A stretch of DNA of 64,000 nt from a bacterium (GCA_016934955.1 JAFGRY010000012.1:1-64000); one strand, 5' to 3'; numbered from the stretch's first letter, positions 55,379 through 64,000 are shown. Translations and numbers: made by a program. Notes: generated by a model not told the origin, from the sequence alone.

Positions 55379-56269
55379 ATGCAACGGGAACTGTCCGATT
55401 TTCTGCAGTATCTGAACGCGGAAAAAGGATATTCCAGGCTGACAATCGAAGCGTACCGGTCCGACCTTGAACAGCTGGCGGAATTTCTCTCATCCGGCGG
55501 CGGCTCCGGGGACCTGCTCACGGCCGACAGCGACGCGATCCGCCGGTATATGGGCGGCATGATCAGGCACGGCTACAGCAAGCGCTCGGTGGAGCGCAAA
55601 CTGGCTTCTTTCAGAGCATTTTACCGTTTTCAGCTGCGCATCGGTGCCATGGCCGCCGATCCCTCCGCAGCGCTTTCGGCGCCGAAGCGGGAGACCCGAC
55701 TGCCTGACTACCTGCGGGTCGACGAGGTGGCAGCCGTGATCCGTTCCATTCCGGATGAGACAATTCTCGGATGCCGGGACAAGGCGATCGTTGAACTGTT
55801 CTACGCGACGGGAATGCGGCTGGCGGAGCTGGTCGGCCTCGACCTCGCAAAAATCGACAGGGTCAGGGGCCTGGTGACCATACACGGGAAAGGCGGAAAA
55901 GAGCGGCTCTCACCGGTCGGTAAACTGGCGCGCCGGTCAGTGGAGCGGTATCTGGAGCGACGGTATGAGCTGCATCCGGCAGCGGGGGAGAGGGCGGTTT
56001 TCCTCAATAACAGGGGGAAACGCCTGTCATGCCGGGGGGTACAGCTGCTGATCGGAAAGCATCTGCGGCGGATTTCGGAAAAGGAGAAATTGAGTCCCCA
56101 CATGCTGCGGCACAGTTTCGCCACCCATCTGCTCGACAACGGAGCCGATCTGCAGGCCGTGAGGGAACTGCTGGGGCACAGCAGCCTTTCAACCACGCAG
56201 CTGTACACCCACCTGAGCAGGGATCATCTGAAAAGAATATACCGACAGGCGCATCCCCGGGCGGAATGA
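55379..56269 (+). CDS. xerC: tyrosine recombinase XerC
   Basis: 296 residues. An N-terminal SAM-like DNA-binding domain (YLNAEKGYSRLTIEAYRSDL) and a catalytic domain with the family residues: Arg in YATGMRLAEL, Lys in HGKGGKER, HMLRHSFATHLL (His-x-x-Arg), GHSSLSTT (His) and the nucleophilic Tyr in TQLYTHL. With XerD it resolves chromosome dimers at dif. It is placed immediately after topA, a common order in these groups. Confidence 0.94.
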   Translation: MQRELSDFLQYLNAEKGYSRLTIEAYRSDLEQLAEFLSSGGGSGDLLTADSDAIRRYMGGMIRHGYSKRSVERKLASFRAFYRFQLRIGAMAADPSAALSAPKRETRLPDYLRVDEVAAVIRSIPDETILGCRDKAIVELFYATGMRLAELVGLDLAKIDRVRGLVTIHGKGGKERLSPVGKLARRSVERYLERRYELHPAAGERAVFLNNRGKRLSCRGVQLLIGKHLRRISEKEKLSPHMLRHSFATHLLDNGADLQAVRELLGHSSLSTTQLYTHLSRDHLKRIYRQAHPRAE

Positions 56270-56309
56270 TTATTGGCAACCATTCATGTAATAATAAAGG
56301 AGCGAGTCT

Positions 56310-56654
56310 ATGCGAGTAACCATCACTGCAAGACGGTTCAAATTAACGGACGATCTCAAGGAATTTGCCGAGAATGAAGTGAGGCGCCTGAAAAAATACT
56401 ACAATAATATAATGGACGTAGAGATTGTCCTCGGCTGGGAAAAAAAGGACCGGCTGGCCGAAATCGATATAAAAGTGGACGGCAACCGTCTCGCCGCTCA
56501 TGAACGGTCTGATGACATGAAAAAATCCATCACACTGGTGGTTGACAAACTTGAACGGCAGATCACGAAGCACAAGGCAAAACGGCGGGGCTTTGACCAT
56601 GAAAAGATACTCGACGGACATCTGCCGGACAACGGCGATGTGTCCCAAATGTGA
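56310..56654 (+). CDS. hpf: ribosome hibernation promoting factor
   Basis: 114 residues with AAGGAG before ATG. ITARRFKLTDDLKEFAENEV at the start and DMKKSITLVVDKLERQITKHK near the end fit the short HPF/RaiA-type beta-alpha-beta-beta-beta-alpha fold. It binds the ribosome decoding site in stationary phase. Its stop lies within the start region of hprK, so the two are probably translated together. Confidence 0.93.
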   Translation: MRVTITARRFKLTDDLKEFAENEVRRLKKYYNNIMDVEIVLGWEKKDRLAEIDIKVDGNRLAAHERSDDMKKSITLVVDKLERQITKHKAKRRGFDHEKILDGHLPDNGDVSQM

Positions 56655-56665
56655 GGAAGCATCCC

Positions 56666-57655
56666 GTGGCTGATCCCGAAAAATCGCGGGCGGGGCTTCC
56701 GGTATGCGATTTCATTGCGGCGCATGCAGAGGCCCTGCAGCTCGAACGGCTCGACCATGAGGGGGACTGCAGCCGGCTCATTGTCGAGACGGCGGTGCAC
56801 CGGCCCGGCCTGGCACTGGCCGGATTCGTGGAGCATTTCACGTCGCAACGCATACAGCTCTGCGGAAATACCGAGTCGGAGTATTTACAGCAGCTGGATG
56901 AGGCGACCCTCAGGGCAACGCTCGGGAAAGTCTTTTCTTTCAATATGCCCTGTATTATATTTGCCAATAACAATCACCCCTCTCCTGTCTGTATCGAACT
57001 TGCCGAACAGTACAACATCTGCCTTTTCAAGACGCCGATTCCGACCACCCAGGCGATTCAGCTGATCAGCGGTGTGCTGCATGAATTTTTTGCACCGCGA
57101 ACCCACCTGCACGGGACACTGGTCGATGTGTACGGCATTGGCATACTTCTCACCGGCCGCAGCGGCATCGGAAAAACCGAGGTGGCGCTGGATCTGGTCA
57201 AACGGGGACACCGGCTGGTCGCCGATGATGTGGTCACCGTGATCAAGCGGGCGGGAGGAATACTCATCGGCAGCGGGAACAGGCGGCTCCGCCATAACAT
57301 GGAGATCAGAGGCGTCGGCATCATCGATGTGCAGGCCGTCTTCGGCATCCGCGGCATCAGAATGAAAAAACGGATCGAGGCACTGGTCGAGCTGAAGGAT
57401 TGGGACGAGTCGCACAGGGTCGAGCGTACGGGCCTGGAAGAGAGCATGTGCGAGATTCTGGGGGAGTCGATCCCGAAACTGGAACTCGCCATGTATCCCG
57501 GCAAATCGATCGCCGTGATCGTAGAGGTCATCGCCCTGAATCATTTACTTAAATTATATGGACATCATCCCGCCAGGGAGCTTGAAAAGCATCTCGCCAG
57601 GGTGAAGTCAATCGACATGATCGATTTTCCCGCCGGAGACCAGGATTTTGAATAA
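56666..57655 (+). CDS. hprK: HPr kinase/phosphorylase
   Basis: About 329 residues. GTG 56666 is preferred because GAGGAAG lies just before it; a GTG at 56651 would overlap hpf by 4 nt. The Walker A is GRSGIGKTEVALDL, followed by RGHRLVADDVV, and the C-terminal signature GVGIIDVQAVFG is diagnostic. The N-terminal half is the less conserved HprK domain. It phosphorylates HPr on Ser46. No HPr or PTS enzyme is in the window; in such bacteria HprK is often a nutrient-signalling remnant. Confidence 0.92.
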   Translation: MADPEKSRAGLPVCDFIAAHAEALQLERLDHEGDCSRLIVETAVHRPGLALAGFVEHFTSQRIQLCGNTESEYLQQLDEATLRATLGKVFSFNMPCIIFANNNHPSPVCIELAEQYNICLFKTPIPTTQAIQLISGVLHEFFAPRTHLHGTLVDVYGIGILLTGRSGIGKTEVALDLVKRGHRLVADDVVTVIKRAGGILIGSGNRRLRHNMEIRGVGIIDVQAVFGIRGIRMKKRIEALVELKDWDESHRVERTGLEESMCEILGESIPKLELAMYPGKSIAVIVEVIALNHLLKLYGHHPARELEKHLARVKSIDMIDFPAGDQDFE

Positions 57656-57670
57656 GGGGATTCTCCTGTT

Positions 57671-58528
57671 ATGGCATCGACACATCTCGAAATAAAAGTC
57701 GGAGCCGCGGTGATTGCGGCCCTGTTAATCCTCATTTTTGCCCTCATCTGGGGCAAGGGCGGCGGACTGCTTGAATCGCGGCAGGTGCTCACGTTCCTCT
57801 TTGACGATGTCGGCGGATTGAGTGTCGGTGATCCGGTGGTTGTACGGGGAGTGAAGCAGGGCGCCGTTGAAAAGGTGGCGCTGCGGCCGGATGGAGTAAC
57901 CGTCACGTTCTGGGTATACCAGGATCTGCCGCTCTATTCCGATCTCGGCGCAGGTATCGAGGATCGTGAGCTCATGGGGGGACGGCAGATCAGTTTCGAT
58001 CCGGGCCGAAGCGGTATACCGGCCGATCTGAGTCTCGTCTATAAAGGGGTGAACGCCACCGGTATCCTCTCGATGATGCGGCAGGCGGAGACAATGCTGG
58101 TCTACGCTGATTCCCTGCTGCACGCGACAGCTGCGGCCATCGATCCGGCGGCGGTGACGTCGCTGCTGCAGGGACTGAACCGCGCCGCGGATGAAACTTC
58201 CCGTATTCTCAGAGAAAACCGGTCGGATATCAGGCAAAGCATCGCCCGGGCCGCGGCGGTGACCCGGTCGCTTGAACAGGATTCCCTGTCCTGGAGGACC
58301 GGTCTCCTCCTGGACCGTCTGGACCGGCTCAGCGTACGTCTGGACAGTACGTCCGCCGTTGCCGGTCGGGTGATCAGCGGTCTTGCCGGGAGTGAGGGCA
58401 CCGCGGGCAGGCTGCTGCAGGATCAGGCGCTCTATGACCGGCTGCTGCAATCCGCGGCCGGAATCGATTCTCTCATCACCGATATCAGGCGTCATCCGCG
58501 CCGTTATTTTAAGATAACCGTTTTTTAG
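57671..58528 (+). CDS. MCE/MlaD-family lipid-transport protein
   Basis: 285 residues. One N-terminal membrane span (about 8-27, VGAAVIAALLILIFALIWGK), then an MCE domain (LTFLFDDVGGLSVGDPVVVRGVKQGAVE to ELMGGRQISFDPG), then a helical C-terminal part. MCE proteins form hexamers that bridge the periplasm and carry phospholipids between membranes, usually with an MlaEF ABC transporter, which is not in this window. It is 15 nt from hprK and likely in the same operon. Confidence 0.9.
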   Translation: MASTHLEIKVGAAVIAALLILIFALIWGKGGGLLESRQVLTFLFDDVGGLSVGDPVVVRGVKQGAVEKVALRPDGVTVTFWVYQDLPLYSDLGAGIEDRELMGGRQISFDPGRSGIPADLSLVYKGVNATGILSMMRQAETMLVYADSLLHATAAAIDPAAVTSLLQGLNRAADETSRILRENRSDIRQSIARAAAVTRSLEQDSLSWRTGLLLDRLDRLSVRLDSTSAVAGRVISGLAGSEGTAGRLLQDQALYDRLLQSAAGIDSLITDIRRHPRRYFKITVF

Positions 58529-58609
58529 CAATACCGGCCGCCGACCGCGTTTCAGGCCGTGCCGGTGACAGTGATTCCCGCCATATTTGATCTCCAGGGA
58601 GGATGAGTT

Positions 58610-60313
58610 ATGAACCGGCGAATTGTCCTTATCTGCCCGCTTCTGCTGCAGGTTTTTGCCACAGCGGATCTGGGGTCGGAGAATTATATTGTGAACGGCA
58701 GTCAGGAGTCTGAAATCGCCTATTCGCTCACACAGCGTATTGTTCCCGCAGGCACAGCCGCGTCCGTTCAGCTGAGTTTTGTTGCTCCCGAAACATACAG
58801 CACACCTACCTATTCCCAGACGATACGCGACCTGCGGTTCACCGTAGATCCCCTGCCGCAGGAACGGAAGGAGCGGCGGGACGAGCGGGGTAACCGTATC
58901 ATCGACATGTCCTGGAGAAATCTTTCCGGGCCCCTGACCGCCGGCATCAGCTGTACCGCTGAAACCCGCACCATTCTCAAGCCGCTGGAATCAAAGGCGG
59001 GGTTCCCGCCGACATCCTTGCCCGATGATGTCGATGCCTATCTCAAGCCTTCGGTCCAGGTGCAGTCCGATCATCCCGATATCAGGCGAACATCGTCTGA
59101 ACTGACCGCCGGGGTCACCACCGAGTTCGATGCGGTGAGAAGGATCGTTTCCTGGGTAATTGATCACATGAAATATGTGACGCCGCCGGAGGAGTACGAC
59201 GCCCTCTATTCTTTCAGAACAGGACTCGGCAATTGCCAGAATTATTCACATCTGGCCGCGGCCCTGGCACGGGCGGCCGGCATTCCGGTGAGAATCGTGA
59301 ACGGTGTCACGCTCAAAGAGCCGTTTACCATGAAAACCGGACAGGGGGAATTTACGTTCAGAATGGGACAGGGCAGACACTCGTGGATCGAGGTGTACTA
59401 TCCCGATCTGGGATGGATTCCCTACGATCCCCAGCAGACCGAGCTCTTTGTCTCAAACCGGTTTATCCGCATCGAAGTCGGTGTCGATAACAAGGAGACG
59501 GAAAAAGACGGCGTTGTCCGGTATCGGCAGGCCCCGGGAGCCGGCGGCCGTCCCGAGTTCCAGGAAACCATCGAAGCGGCGTTTCCCTCGGATCGTATCC
59601 ATCTGACCTCTGTAAAACAGGATTACGGGCCACGGTCGATCCTGCTTGCCCCGGAGGTCACCGCTGAATTCAAACCGGTGGTCACCCATGAAGAACCGCC
59701 GCCGAAAACGATTCCCGGGGATGTGCTCGACAAACTTCAGTTCAGCGAGCGCTATATATTCGGCAACCTCAATTTCCCCAGAAATGTCGATTTTCTCACT
59801 ACCAGGGAAGTGAAGAGCGGGGATGCAAGCGGAGAGCTGGTCTTTGAAAAGAATTTTCTCGTGGAGACAGCGGAATATGTGACGAAGAAGATGCTGCAAT
59901 ACGCGCAGATCATCATTGTCGACAAGCCGCTGAAGCTGTATGAAGCGGCCCTGGCGCTCCATAAATTCGGCGGCGGCGGCCAGGTCTGGGTCGAATTGAT
60001 GGCGGATGACGGCGGCCGTCCGGGCGGGCGCATCGCCGTAAGCGACATGAAGGACCTGCGGGATATTCCCCGTAATGCGGGCTACGACTGGGTTGGATTC
60101 AGATTCACTGCTTCACCGCCGATTCTCTCCCCGGGCAGATACTGGATCGCCCTGGGATTTACGGGCAGCCCCATCATCAACTGGTTCTACAGTTACGGCA
60201 AACCGGTCGGTCCCATGGAGGGCACCCGCTATAAATCACCCTATGACGATGAGTGGAGCGGCGCCCTGGCGTATGAATTCAATTACCGCATTGCCGGACT
60301 GACCAGCAAGTAG
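58610..60313 (+). CDS. exported transglutaminase-like protein
   Basis: 567 residues. Signal peptide ending near TADLGS. The central region is a transglutaminase-like cysteine-protease fold with the triad Cys in GLGNCQNYSHLAAALARAAG, His in RHSWIEVYYPDLGW and Asp in PYDPQQT. The N-terminal ~190 residues and the C-terminal ~230 residues (beta-rich, GSPIINWFYSYG) flank it. Such proteins are probable peptidases or peptide-bond-modifying enzymes of the periplasm. Ribosome site AGGGAGG. It is followed by the DUF1573 gene within 8 nt. Confidence 0.86.
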   Translation: MNRRIVLICPLLLQVFATADLGSENYIVNGSQESEIAYSLTQRIVPAGTAASVQLSFVAPETYSTPTYSQTIRDLRFTVDPLPQERKERRDERGNRIIDMSWRNLSGPLTAGISCTAETRTILKPLESKAGFPPTSLPDDVDAYLKPSVQVQSDHPDIRRTSSELTAGVTTEFDAVRRIVSWVIDHMKYVTPPEEYDALYSFRTGLGNCQNYSHLAAALARAAGIPVRIVNGVTLKEPFTMKTGQGEFTFRMGQGRHSWIEVYYPDLGWIPYDPQQTELFVSNRFIRIEVGVDNKETEKDGVVRYRQAPGAGGRPEFQETIEAAFPSDRIHLTSVKQDYGPRSILLAPEVTAEFKPVVTHEEPPPKTIPGDVLDKLQFSERYIFGNLNFPRNVDFLTTREVKSGDASGELVFEKNFLVETAEYVTKKMLQYAQIIIVDKPLKLYEAALALHKFGGGGQVWVELMADDGGRPGGRIAVSDMKDLRDIPRNAGYDWVGFRFTASPPILSPGRYWIALGFTGSPIINWFYSYGKPVGPMEGTRYKSPYDDEWSGALAYEFNYRIAGLTSK

Positions 60314-60321
60314 GAGATCTC

Positions 60322-60993
60322 ATGCGTTTTACAATTCTGCTTGTCATGCTGGCAATAACCGGTCCCTCGCTTTTCGCCGATGACGCTGTATCCCTCACGC
60401 CCGCCCTGATCGATCACGGAAAGGTGCGTATGGGCGTCGTCGTCGAGGACACCATCCGTATTTTCAATCCCGGCCCCGCGGCGCTGGTCATCGGGAAGGT
60501 CACGGCCACCTGCGGGTGCACCGCGACCGGAGCAGGAAGCCGGACCGTGGCTCCGGGGGACACGGCGGTGATTCCCTACTTTTTCAATACGCGGGGATTC
60601 AAGGGTGTGGTGCGAAAACAGATAACGGTGCATATCGGCGGGCAGGATCCGCTGGTGTATACGTTTCAGCTGCAGGTAGTGGAAGAGATTACCGTCGAGC
60701 CGCGGTACCACTACCTTCCCGGCATCGAAGCACATCCCGACACTTCCTACATGCGGACAGTGACGCTGGGAAATTTTTCCGACCGGCCGATCAGCATTAC
60801 GAGTGTGCAGACAAACAGTGACCAGGTGAAAGTGTATCCGGCCCGGGCGGACATTCCCAGGGGGGAAAGCCGCCTGTTCAAAATCAGGTATATCCCGGCG
60901 GTCCGGAAGGACAGCCACTACACCATTCTTTTTCATACCGATTATGACCCTCTCCCCGAAATAAAGGTGCCGTTCTATGTCACGTATAAGTAA
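60322..60993 (+). CDS. exported DUF1573-domain protein
   Basis: 223 residues. The signal peptide ends at LFADD. The mature part is an Ig-like DUF1573 domain: FNPGPAALVIGKVTATCGCTA (the diagnostic Cys-Gly-Cys), VAPGDTAVIPYFFNTRGFKG, then a second beta-domain. Function unknown; such proteins are widespread in the Bacteroidetes-Chlorobi group. It overlaps the rhodanese gene by 17 nt and clusters with MauE. Confidence 0.88.
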   Translation: MRFTILLVMLAITGPSLFADDAVSLTPALIDHGKVRMGVVVEDTIRIFNPGPAALVIGKVTATCGCTATGAGSRTVAPGDTAVIPYFFNTRGFKGVVRKQITVHIGGQDPLVYTFQLQVVEEITVEPRYHYLPGIEAHPDTSYMRTVTLGNFSDRPISITSVQTNSDQVKVYPARADIPRGESRLFKIRYIPAVRKDSHYTILFHTDYDPLPEIKVPFYVTYK

Positions 60994-61468
60994 GACGCTG
61001 AAACGGGATCTTGGCAGGGCAGTGATCATTGCCGGCGTTTCCGCGGCCGCGGGAATCCTCTACAACAGCCTGCATCCAGCGGGCCTGCCGCCGGCATTGC
61101 TGAGCCTTCCGGTCTCGGGCGTCAGCCGGGAGCAGGCCTGGCGTCCTGTCTCGACCGATTCAGCATTTTTCATGTATGTGGCGCGCTCGGCCGAGTTCGT
61201 CGATATCAGGCCGGCTGCATCTTTTACCGTCGATCATATTCCCGGTGCCGTCTCTCTGCCCTTCATTCAGCTGGCACGAGGCGGTGCCGGCAGCGCGCTG
61301 GCCGGCGCACGCGCCCTCATCATCTATGATTTCGAGCCTCATTCCGAGAAGGCGGTGACCGCGGTGAGGCTTTTACTCAGGTTCGGATTCAGTGATGTAT
61401 CGTTTCTGCGCAACGGATACGCGGGCTGGCTGGAGTATGGTTTTCCCGTGAGCGGAGGCGGCCGATGA
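60977..61468 (+). CDS. membrane-anchored rhodanese-like protein lacking the active-site cysteine
   Basis: 163 residues. A membrane anchor near the N-terminus (about 12-32) is followed by a rhodanese domain: FVDIRPAASFTVDHIPGAVSLPF, and NGYAGWLEYGFPVSGG at the end. In the active-site loop the cysteine is Asp118 (IIYDFEPHSEKA), so it cannot act as a sulfurtransferase. A binding or structural role with MauE is more likely. It overlaps both neighbours (17 nt and 4 nt). Confidence 0.85.
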   Translation: MSRISKTLKRDLGRAVIIAGVSAAAGILYNSLHPAGLPPALLSLPVSGVSREQAWRPVSTDSAFFMYVARSAEFVDIRPAASFTVDHIPGAVSLPFIQLARGGAGSALAGARALIIYDFEPHSEKAVTAVRLLLRFGFSDVSFLRNGYAGWLEYGFPVSGGGR

Positions 61469-61893
61469 AGGGGAGTCTGAGAACGGCCGTGTTCATCATC
61501 CTGAGAACCGGATTCGGGCTGATGCTTGTCTATTCGAGTTTCGCTAAAATCGCCGATCCGTTCGGCTTCTCGGTCACGGTCAGCAACTACAGGGTTATCG
61601 GTATCGATCCGTCCAGGTTTGTGGCGGTGATCCTCCCATTCCTGGAGTTGGCGACGGGACTGCTGCTGACGGCCGGTGTCTGGACCGGAGCGGCCGCTGT
61701 TCTCAATGCGACAATGATGTGCGGATTCCTTATCCTCGTCTCCCAGGCCTTCATCAGGGGCCTTGATATCAGCTGCGGCTGCTTTCATCTCGATGAGGGG
61801 AAGATCAGTGCGGGGAAACTGATCTTTAACCTGCTGCTCGCGACGGCTTCCCTCTGGCTTTTACAGTTGACAAGGGCAAAGGGAAAAGGATAA
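61465..61893 (+). CDS. MauE/DoxX-family redox-associated membrane protein
   Basis: 142 residues, four predicted membrane spans (about 7-24, 46-66, 71-92, 112-132). LRTGFGLMLVYSSFAKI and ISCGCFHL, the latter a conserved Cys-Gly-Cys, fit the MauE family, which assists disulfide formation in periplasmic methylamine dehydrogenase and occurs without that enzyme in many bacteria. It starts at the ATGA overlap with the rhodanese. The trio probably works on periplasmic thiols. Confidence 0.87.
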   Translation: MKGSLRTAVFIILRTGFGLMLVYSSFAKIADPFGFSVTVSNYRVIGIDPSRFVAVILPFLELATGLLLTAGVWTGAAAVLNATMMCGFLILVSQAFIRGLDISCGCFHLDEGKISAGKLIFNLLLATASLWLLQLTRAKGKG

Positions 61894-62059
61894 AGGAAAA
61901 AGTCCTCCCCCTTCCACCCGAAAGTATCGCCGGATCCCGGTTGGGCTGTGGTGGTTTTATCCTGTATCCTTTCTCCCCGGTTTTGTAACCCCTCTCCCCT
62001 TGCATTCAGCACTCACCATCACTATCTTATACACCGGATCGTTCCACTCAGGAGGAGTA

Positions 62060-62938
62060 ATGCACGCACCATGGATACGGGCAGTCATCTGTACCGCGCT
62101 GGCTGCCGCCGGGTCTGCAGGCGGCCAGGTGCGGATCAATGAGATCATGTTCGATCCCCTGGGGGATGAAGGGAGCGGGGAGTTCATCGAGATCATCAAT
62201 ACCGGCGATACGGATGTCGATATGAGCGGGTGGTGCGTCGGCGACAGCGAGGGGCGGCACCGAATTGCCGCCATATCCGGGCCGCTGGTGCTGGCAGGGG
62301 GACAGTACGGGATTATCTTCAGCGATGCCTATTTCAGCGGCTCCCGTGCGTACGATGCGCTGATACCGGCGACGGCGCTTCTGATAGCAGCGGAAGGTAC
62401 CTATCTGGGCAGCCGGGGGCTCAGCAACAGCAGGCCGGAAACGGTGATTATCACGGACAGTCGCGGTACCGTTCAGGATTCCTGCCGTTACAGCATCGGC
62501 AATGACCCCGGCCTGTCGGATGAACGTGTCGATCCCCGAAGAGATATCTGGCTGGACAGCTGTACTCTGCACGGGACACCCGGCTTTCTCAACAGTGTTC
62601 ATGCCGGCGAGCTGCCCGGACGGGCCCGGCTGAAGGCGGTGCCGAATTGTATATCATCCTCATTTTCCGGCCTCTCCGCCGTTACCGACATACGGTATTC
62701 ATTGCCGATGCTGCGGTCGTACATCATGATGCGGGTCTTCACTCTGCAGGGGCGATGCATCAGAACACTCACCTCCGGCTCGTACACCGGATCCTCGGGA
62801 TCACTGGAGTGGGATGGTTGTGGAGACGACGGTGTGTACGTGTCCGCCGGTATCTATCTGGTGCAGATGGAGGGTCTTGAAAGCAGCAGCGGCAAACGGG
62901 CGGCGGCTCTCTGCCCTGTGACCGTCTTTACTCCCTGA
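62060..62938 (+). CDS. exported lamin-tail-domain protein with FlgD-like C-terminus
   Basis: 292 residues from ATG 62060, with AGGAGG before it. The signal peptide ends near AGSAGG. A lamin-tail domain (LTD) follows: VRINEIMFDPLGDEGSGEFIEIIN, MSGWCVGDSEGRHRI, ALILAGGQYGII-like strand and GTVQDSCRY. The C-terminal ~80 residues resemble a FlgD Ig-like or sorting domain (MRVFTLQGRCIRTL, DDGVYVSAGIYLVQM). Role unknown, probably surface binding. It is the last gene before the rpsU gap. Confidence 0.85.
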   Translation: MHAPWIRAVICTALAAAGSAGGQVRINEIMFDPLGDEGSGEFIEIINTGDTDVDMSGWCVGDSEGRHRIAAISGPLVLAGGQYGIIFSDAYFSGSRAYDALIPATALLIAAEGTYLGSRGLSNSRPETVIITDSRGTVQDSCRYSIGNDPGLSDERVDPRRDIWLDSCTLHGTPGFLNSVHAGELPGRARLKAVPNCISSSFSGLSAVTDIRYSLPMLRSYIMMRVFTLQGRCIRTLTSGSYTGSSGSLEWDGCGDDGVYVSAGIYLVQMEGLESSSGKRAAALCPVTVFTP

Positions 62939-62962
62939 GCGCCGCGTTTGGCAGGGGCGGGA

Positions 62963-62991
62963 GTGTGGATGCATTCACAAGTTATCCACAC
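62963..62991. promoter_or_regulatory. inverted pair of DnaA-box-like sites
   Basis: GTGTGGAT (62963-62970) and ATCCACAC (62984-62991) are perfect 8-bp arms with 13 nt between them. The right arm contains the exact DnaA box TTATCCACA (62982-62990). Confidence 0.5.
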
Positions 62992-63322
62992 TTCATCAAC
63001 AGCCCCTAACTTCAATAATTTAAGGCTCAATATGAAAAGCAGCGGGATTGTGAAAGTGTCAAACGGGATTATTGCCGCGATTTAATGTAAAAATACAATA
63101 ATATTTATATTTTATCCTAACTCATTGATAATTAATTAGTTGGCAAAATTGTGACATTTAGTTGACATATATTTTTCTTATAAATACATTGGCTATCAAT
63201 AATAGGTTGCCCCCTTTGGCGAAACGTCTGCCTGAATGGCACTCCCTATCTGCACACAAGTTATCAACAATACGAAAGAAGAACCTTGTCAAGTAAAAAA
63301 TCGGGAAAAATGAAAAAAATCC

Positions 63323-63356
63323 TTGCAGATATTCAACGGATTTGCGATATTATAAT
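63323..63356 (+). promoter_or_regulatory. candidate rpsU promoter
   Basis: A perfect TATAAT is at 63351-63356, 41 nt before the rpsU start. The best -35 candidate is TTGCAG (63323-63328), with long spacing, so the -35 assignment is weak. Confidence 0.4.
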
Positions 63357-63397
63357 CTAATTTTAACGACAGTTGTGAAGGGAGGGATTGTACCTAT

Positions 63398-63595
63398 ATG
63401 CCAGCAGTGAAAGTACGGGATAATGAACCGTTTGAACGGGCATTGAAACGTTTTACCAAGCAGTGCGAAAAAGCGGGGCTGATGTCGGATATCAGAAAGC
63501 ATCAGCATTATGAGAAACCCAGCGAGAAACGGAAACGAAAACTGGCGGCTGCGAAGCGCAAACAGCGTAAACTGAGCGCGATGTTCGGAGACTGA
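63398..63595 (+). CDS. rpsU: ribosomal protein S21
   Basis: 65 residues, the usual length. [22 protein letters not shown] is the signature start, ending in a very basic tail ([15 protein letters not shown]). It is part of the small ribosomal subunit. GAAGGGAGG-like purines precede the start. yqeY follows after 37 nt, a standard order that often continues to dnaG and rpoD. Confidence 0.97.
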   Translation: MPAVKVRDNEPFERALKRFTKQCEKAGLMSDIRKHQHYEKPSEKRKRKLAAAKRKQRKLSAMFGD

Positions 63596-63632
63596 TCCGG
63601 CGCAGCCGGGGCACGAACCCGGAACCCATGTC

Positions 63633-64000
63633 ATGACACTTGATCAGACATTGATGGACGACCTGAAAAAGGCGATGAAAGCCGGCGACAGGATCCGCGT
63701 AGACACACTGCGGGTCCTGCGTTCTCAGATCAAGAACGCGGCGATCGCCGCCGGGAAGGAACTGTCCGATGATGATGTGGTCGCCGTTCTCAACAAAGAA
63801 GCGAAGAAACGGAAAGAGTCGATTGACATGTACGAAAAGGGCGGCAGACAGGATCTGGCGGATAAAGAGACCATGGAACACGATATCATATCCGGCTATC
63901 TGCCCGCCCAGTTCAGCGAGGCGGAACTGAGAGCGAAGATCGCGGCAGTGATCGCCGAGACAGGTGCTTCCGGAATGGCCGATATGGGACGGGTCATGGG
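63633..64000 (+). CDS. yqeY: GatB/YqeY-domain protein, truncated by window end
   Basis: 122 codons are visible from ATG 63633 (MTLDQTLMDDLKKAMKAGDR); no stop is reached before the window ends. IRVDTLRVLRSQIKNAAI, KKRKESIDMYEKGGRQDLADKE and IISGYLPAQFSEAEL are typical of the ~150-residue YqeY family, related to the tail domain of GatB and implicated in tRNA binding. Its place after rpsU is the usual one. An ATG 5 nt upstream is out of frame and closes at once. Confidence 0.95.
   Translation, partial: MTLDQTLMDDLKKAMKAGDRIRVDTLRVLRSQIKNAAIAAGKELSDDDVVAVLNKEAKKRKESIDMYEKGGRQDLADKETMEHDIISGYLPAQFSEAELRAKIAAVIAETGASGMADMGRVM

Larger units (their letters stand above)
62939..63397. other. 460-bp A+T-rich gap with DnaA-box-like sites
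   Basis: No gene. It holds TTATCCACA (62982-62990, exact DnaA box), an inverted near-box TGTGGATGC (62964-62972) and TTATCAACA (63261-63269, one mismatch). An A+T-rich stretch (63010-63210) lies between them. This could be an origin-like or DnaA-regulated region, or simply the rpsU promoter region. dnaA itself is not in the window. Confidence 0.5.

Overview
The window is GC-rich bacterial chromosome from an organism with an outer membrane: it has two probable outer-membrane beta-barrels, an MCE/MlaD-type protein and several exported beta-sandwich proteins. SecA carries long insertions, the cysteine-rich C-terminal tail is intact, and S46 and C69 peptidases, HprK, a DUF1573/rhodanese/MauE trio and a lamin-tail protein with a FlgD-like end are present. 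This mix is most like uncultured relatives of the Fibrobacteres-Chlorobi-Bacteroidetes group. That placement is inferred from gene content only. I see no phage, insertion-sequence transposase or CRISPR array.

Layout. 1-1730: dispersed repeats, a truncated AraC-like reading frame and an A+T-rich beta-propeller gene that looks foreign. 1795-13542, all minus strand: a long run transcribed from a DHH phosphoesterase through DUF6485, a phosphoglycolate-phosphatase-like HAD enzyme, a four-gene flavin/iron-sulfur amine or amino-acid dehydrogenase, an SDR with an altered active site, a 414-residue protein I do not recognise, an aminotransferase, threonine synthase and an ApgM-family protein that may be the missing homoserine kinase. 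13543-14996: 1.45 kb with no convincing gene but several strong dyads.

14997-29341, plus strand: five exported proteins in a row (a 1757-residue multidomain protein, three DUF11-type proteins and a beta-barrel). This is the best candidate in the window for an undescribed system: a surface fibre or adhesin set with its own outer-membrane partner. 29342-45694: mixed metabolic and envelope genes, including phosphofructokinase, C69 dipeptidase, cold-shock protein, a kinase/M23/aminotransferase triple fusion, a thioredoxin-like/UspA fusion next to a sigma-54 activator, a DPP11-like S46 peptidase, an ureohydrolase and a secreted PHP protein.

45797-64000, plus strand: a core-gene region with tRNA(CAT), zinc-ribbon protein, RNase HI, RNase P RNA, recJ, nusB, secA, topA, xerC, hpf, hprK, MCE protein, transglutaminase-like protein, DUF1573-rhodanese-MauE, lamin-tail protein, rpsU and the start of yqeY. 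A 460-bp A+T-rich gap before rpsU holds DnaA-box-like sites.

Intergenic DNA is rich in short structured repeats: a two-hairpin element in two copies, two MITE-like inverted-repeat elements and two 9-nt periodic arrays. Functions are assigned from motifs read by eye; no database search was run.
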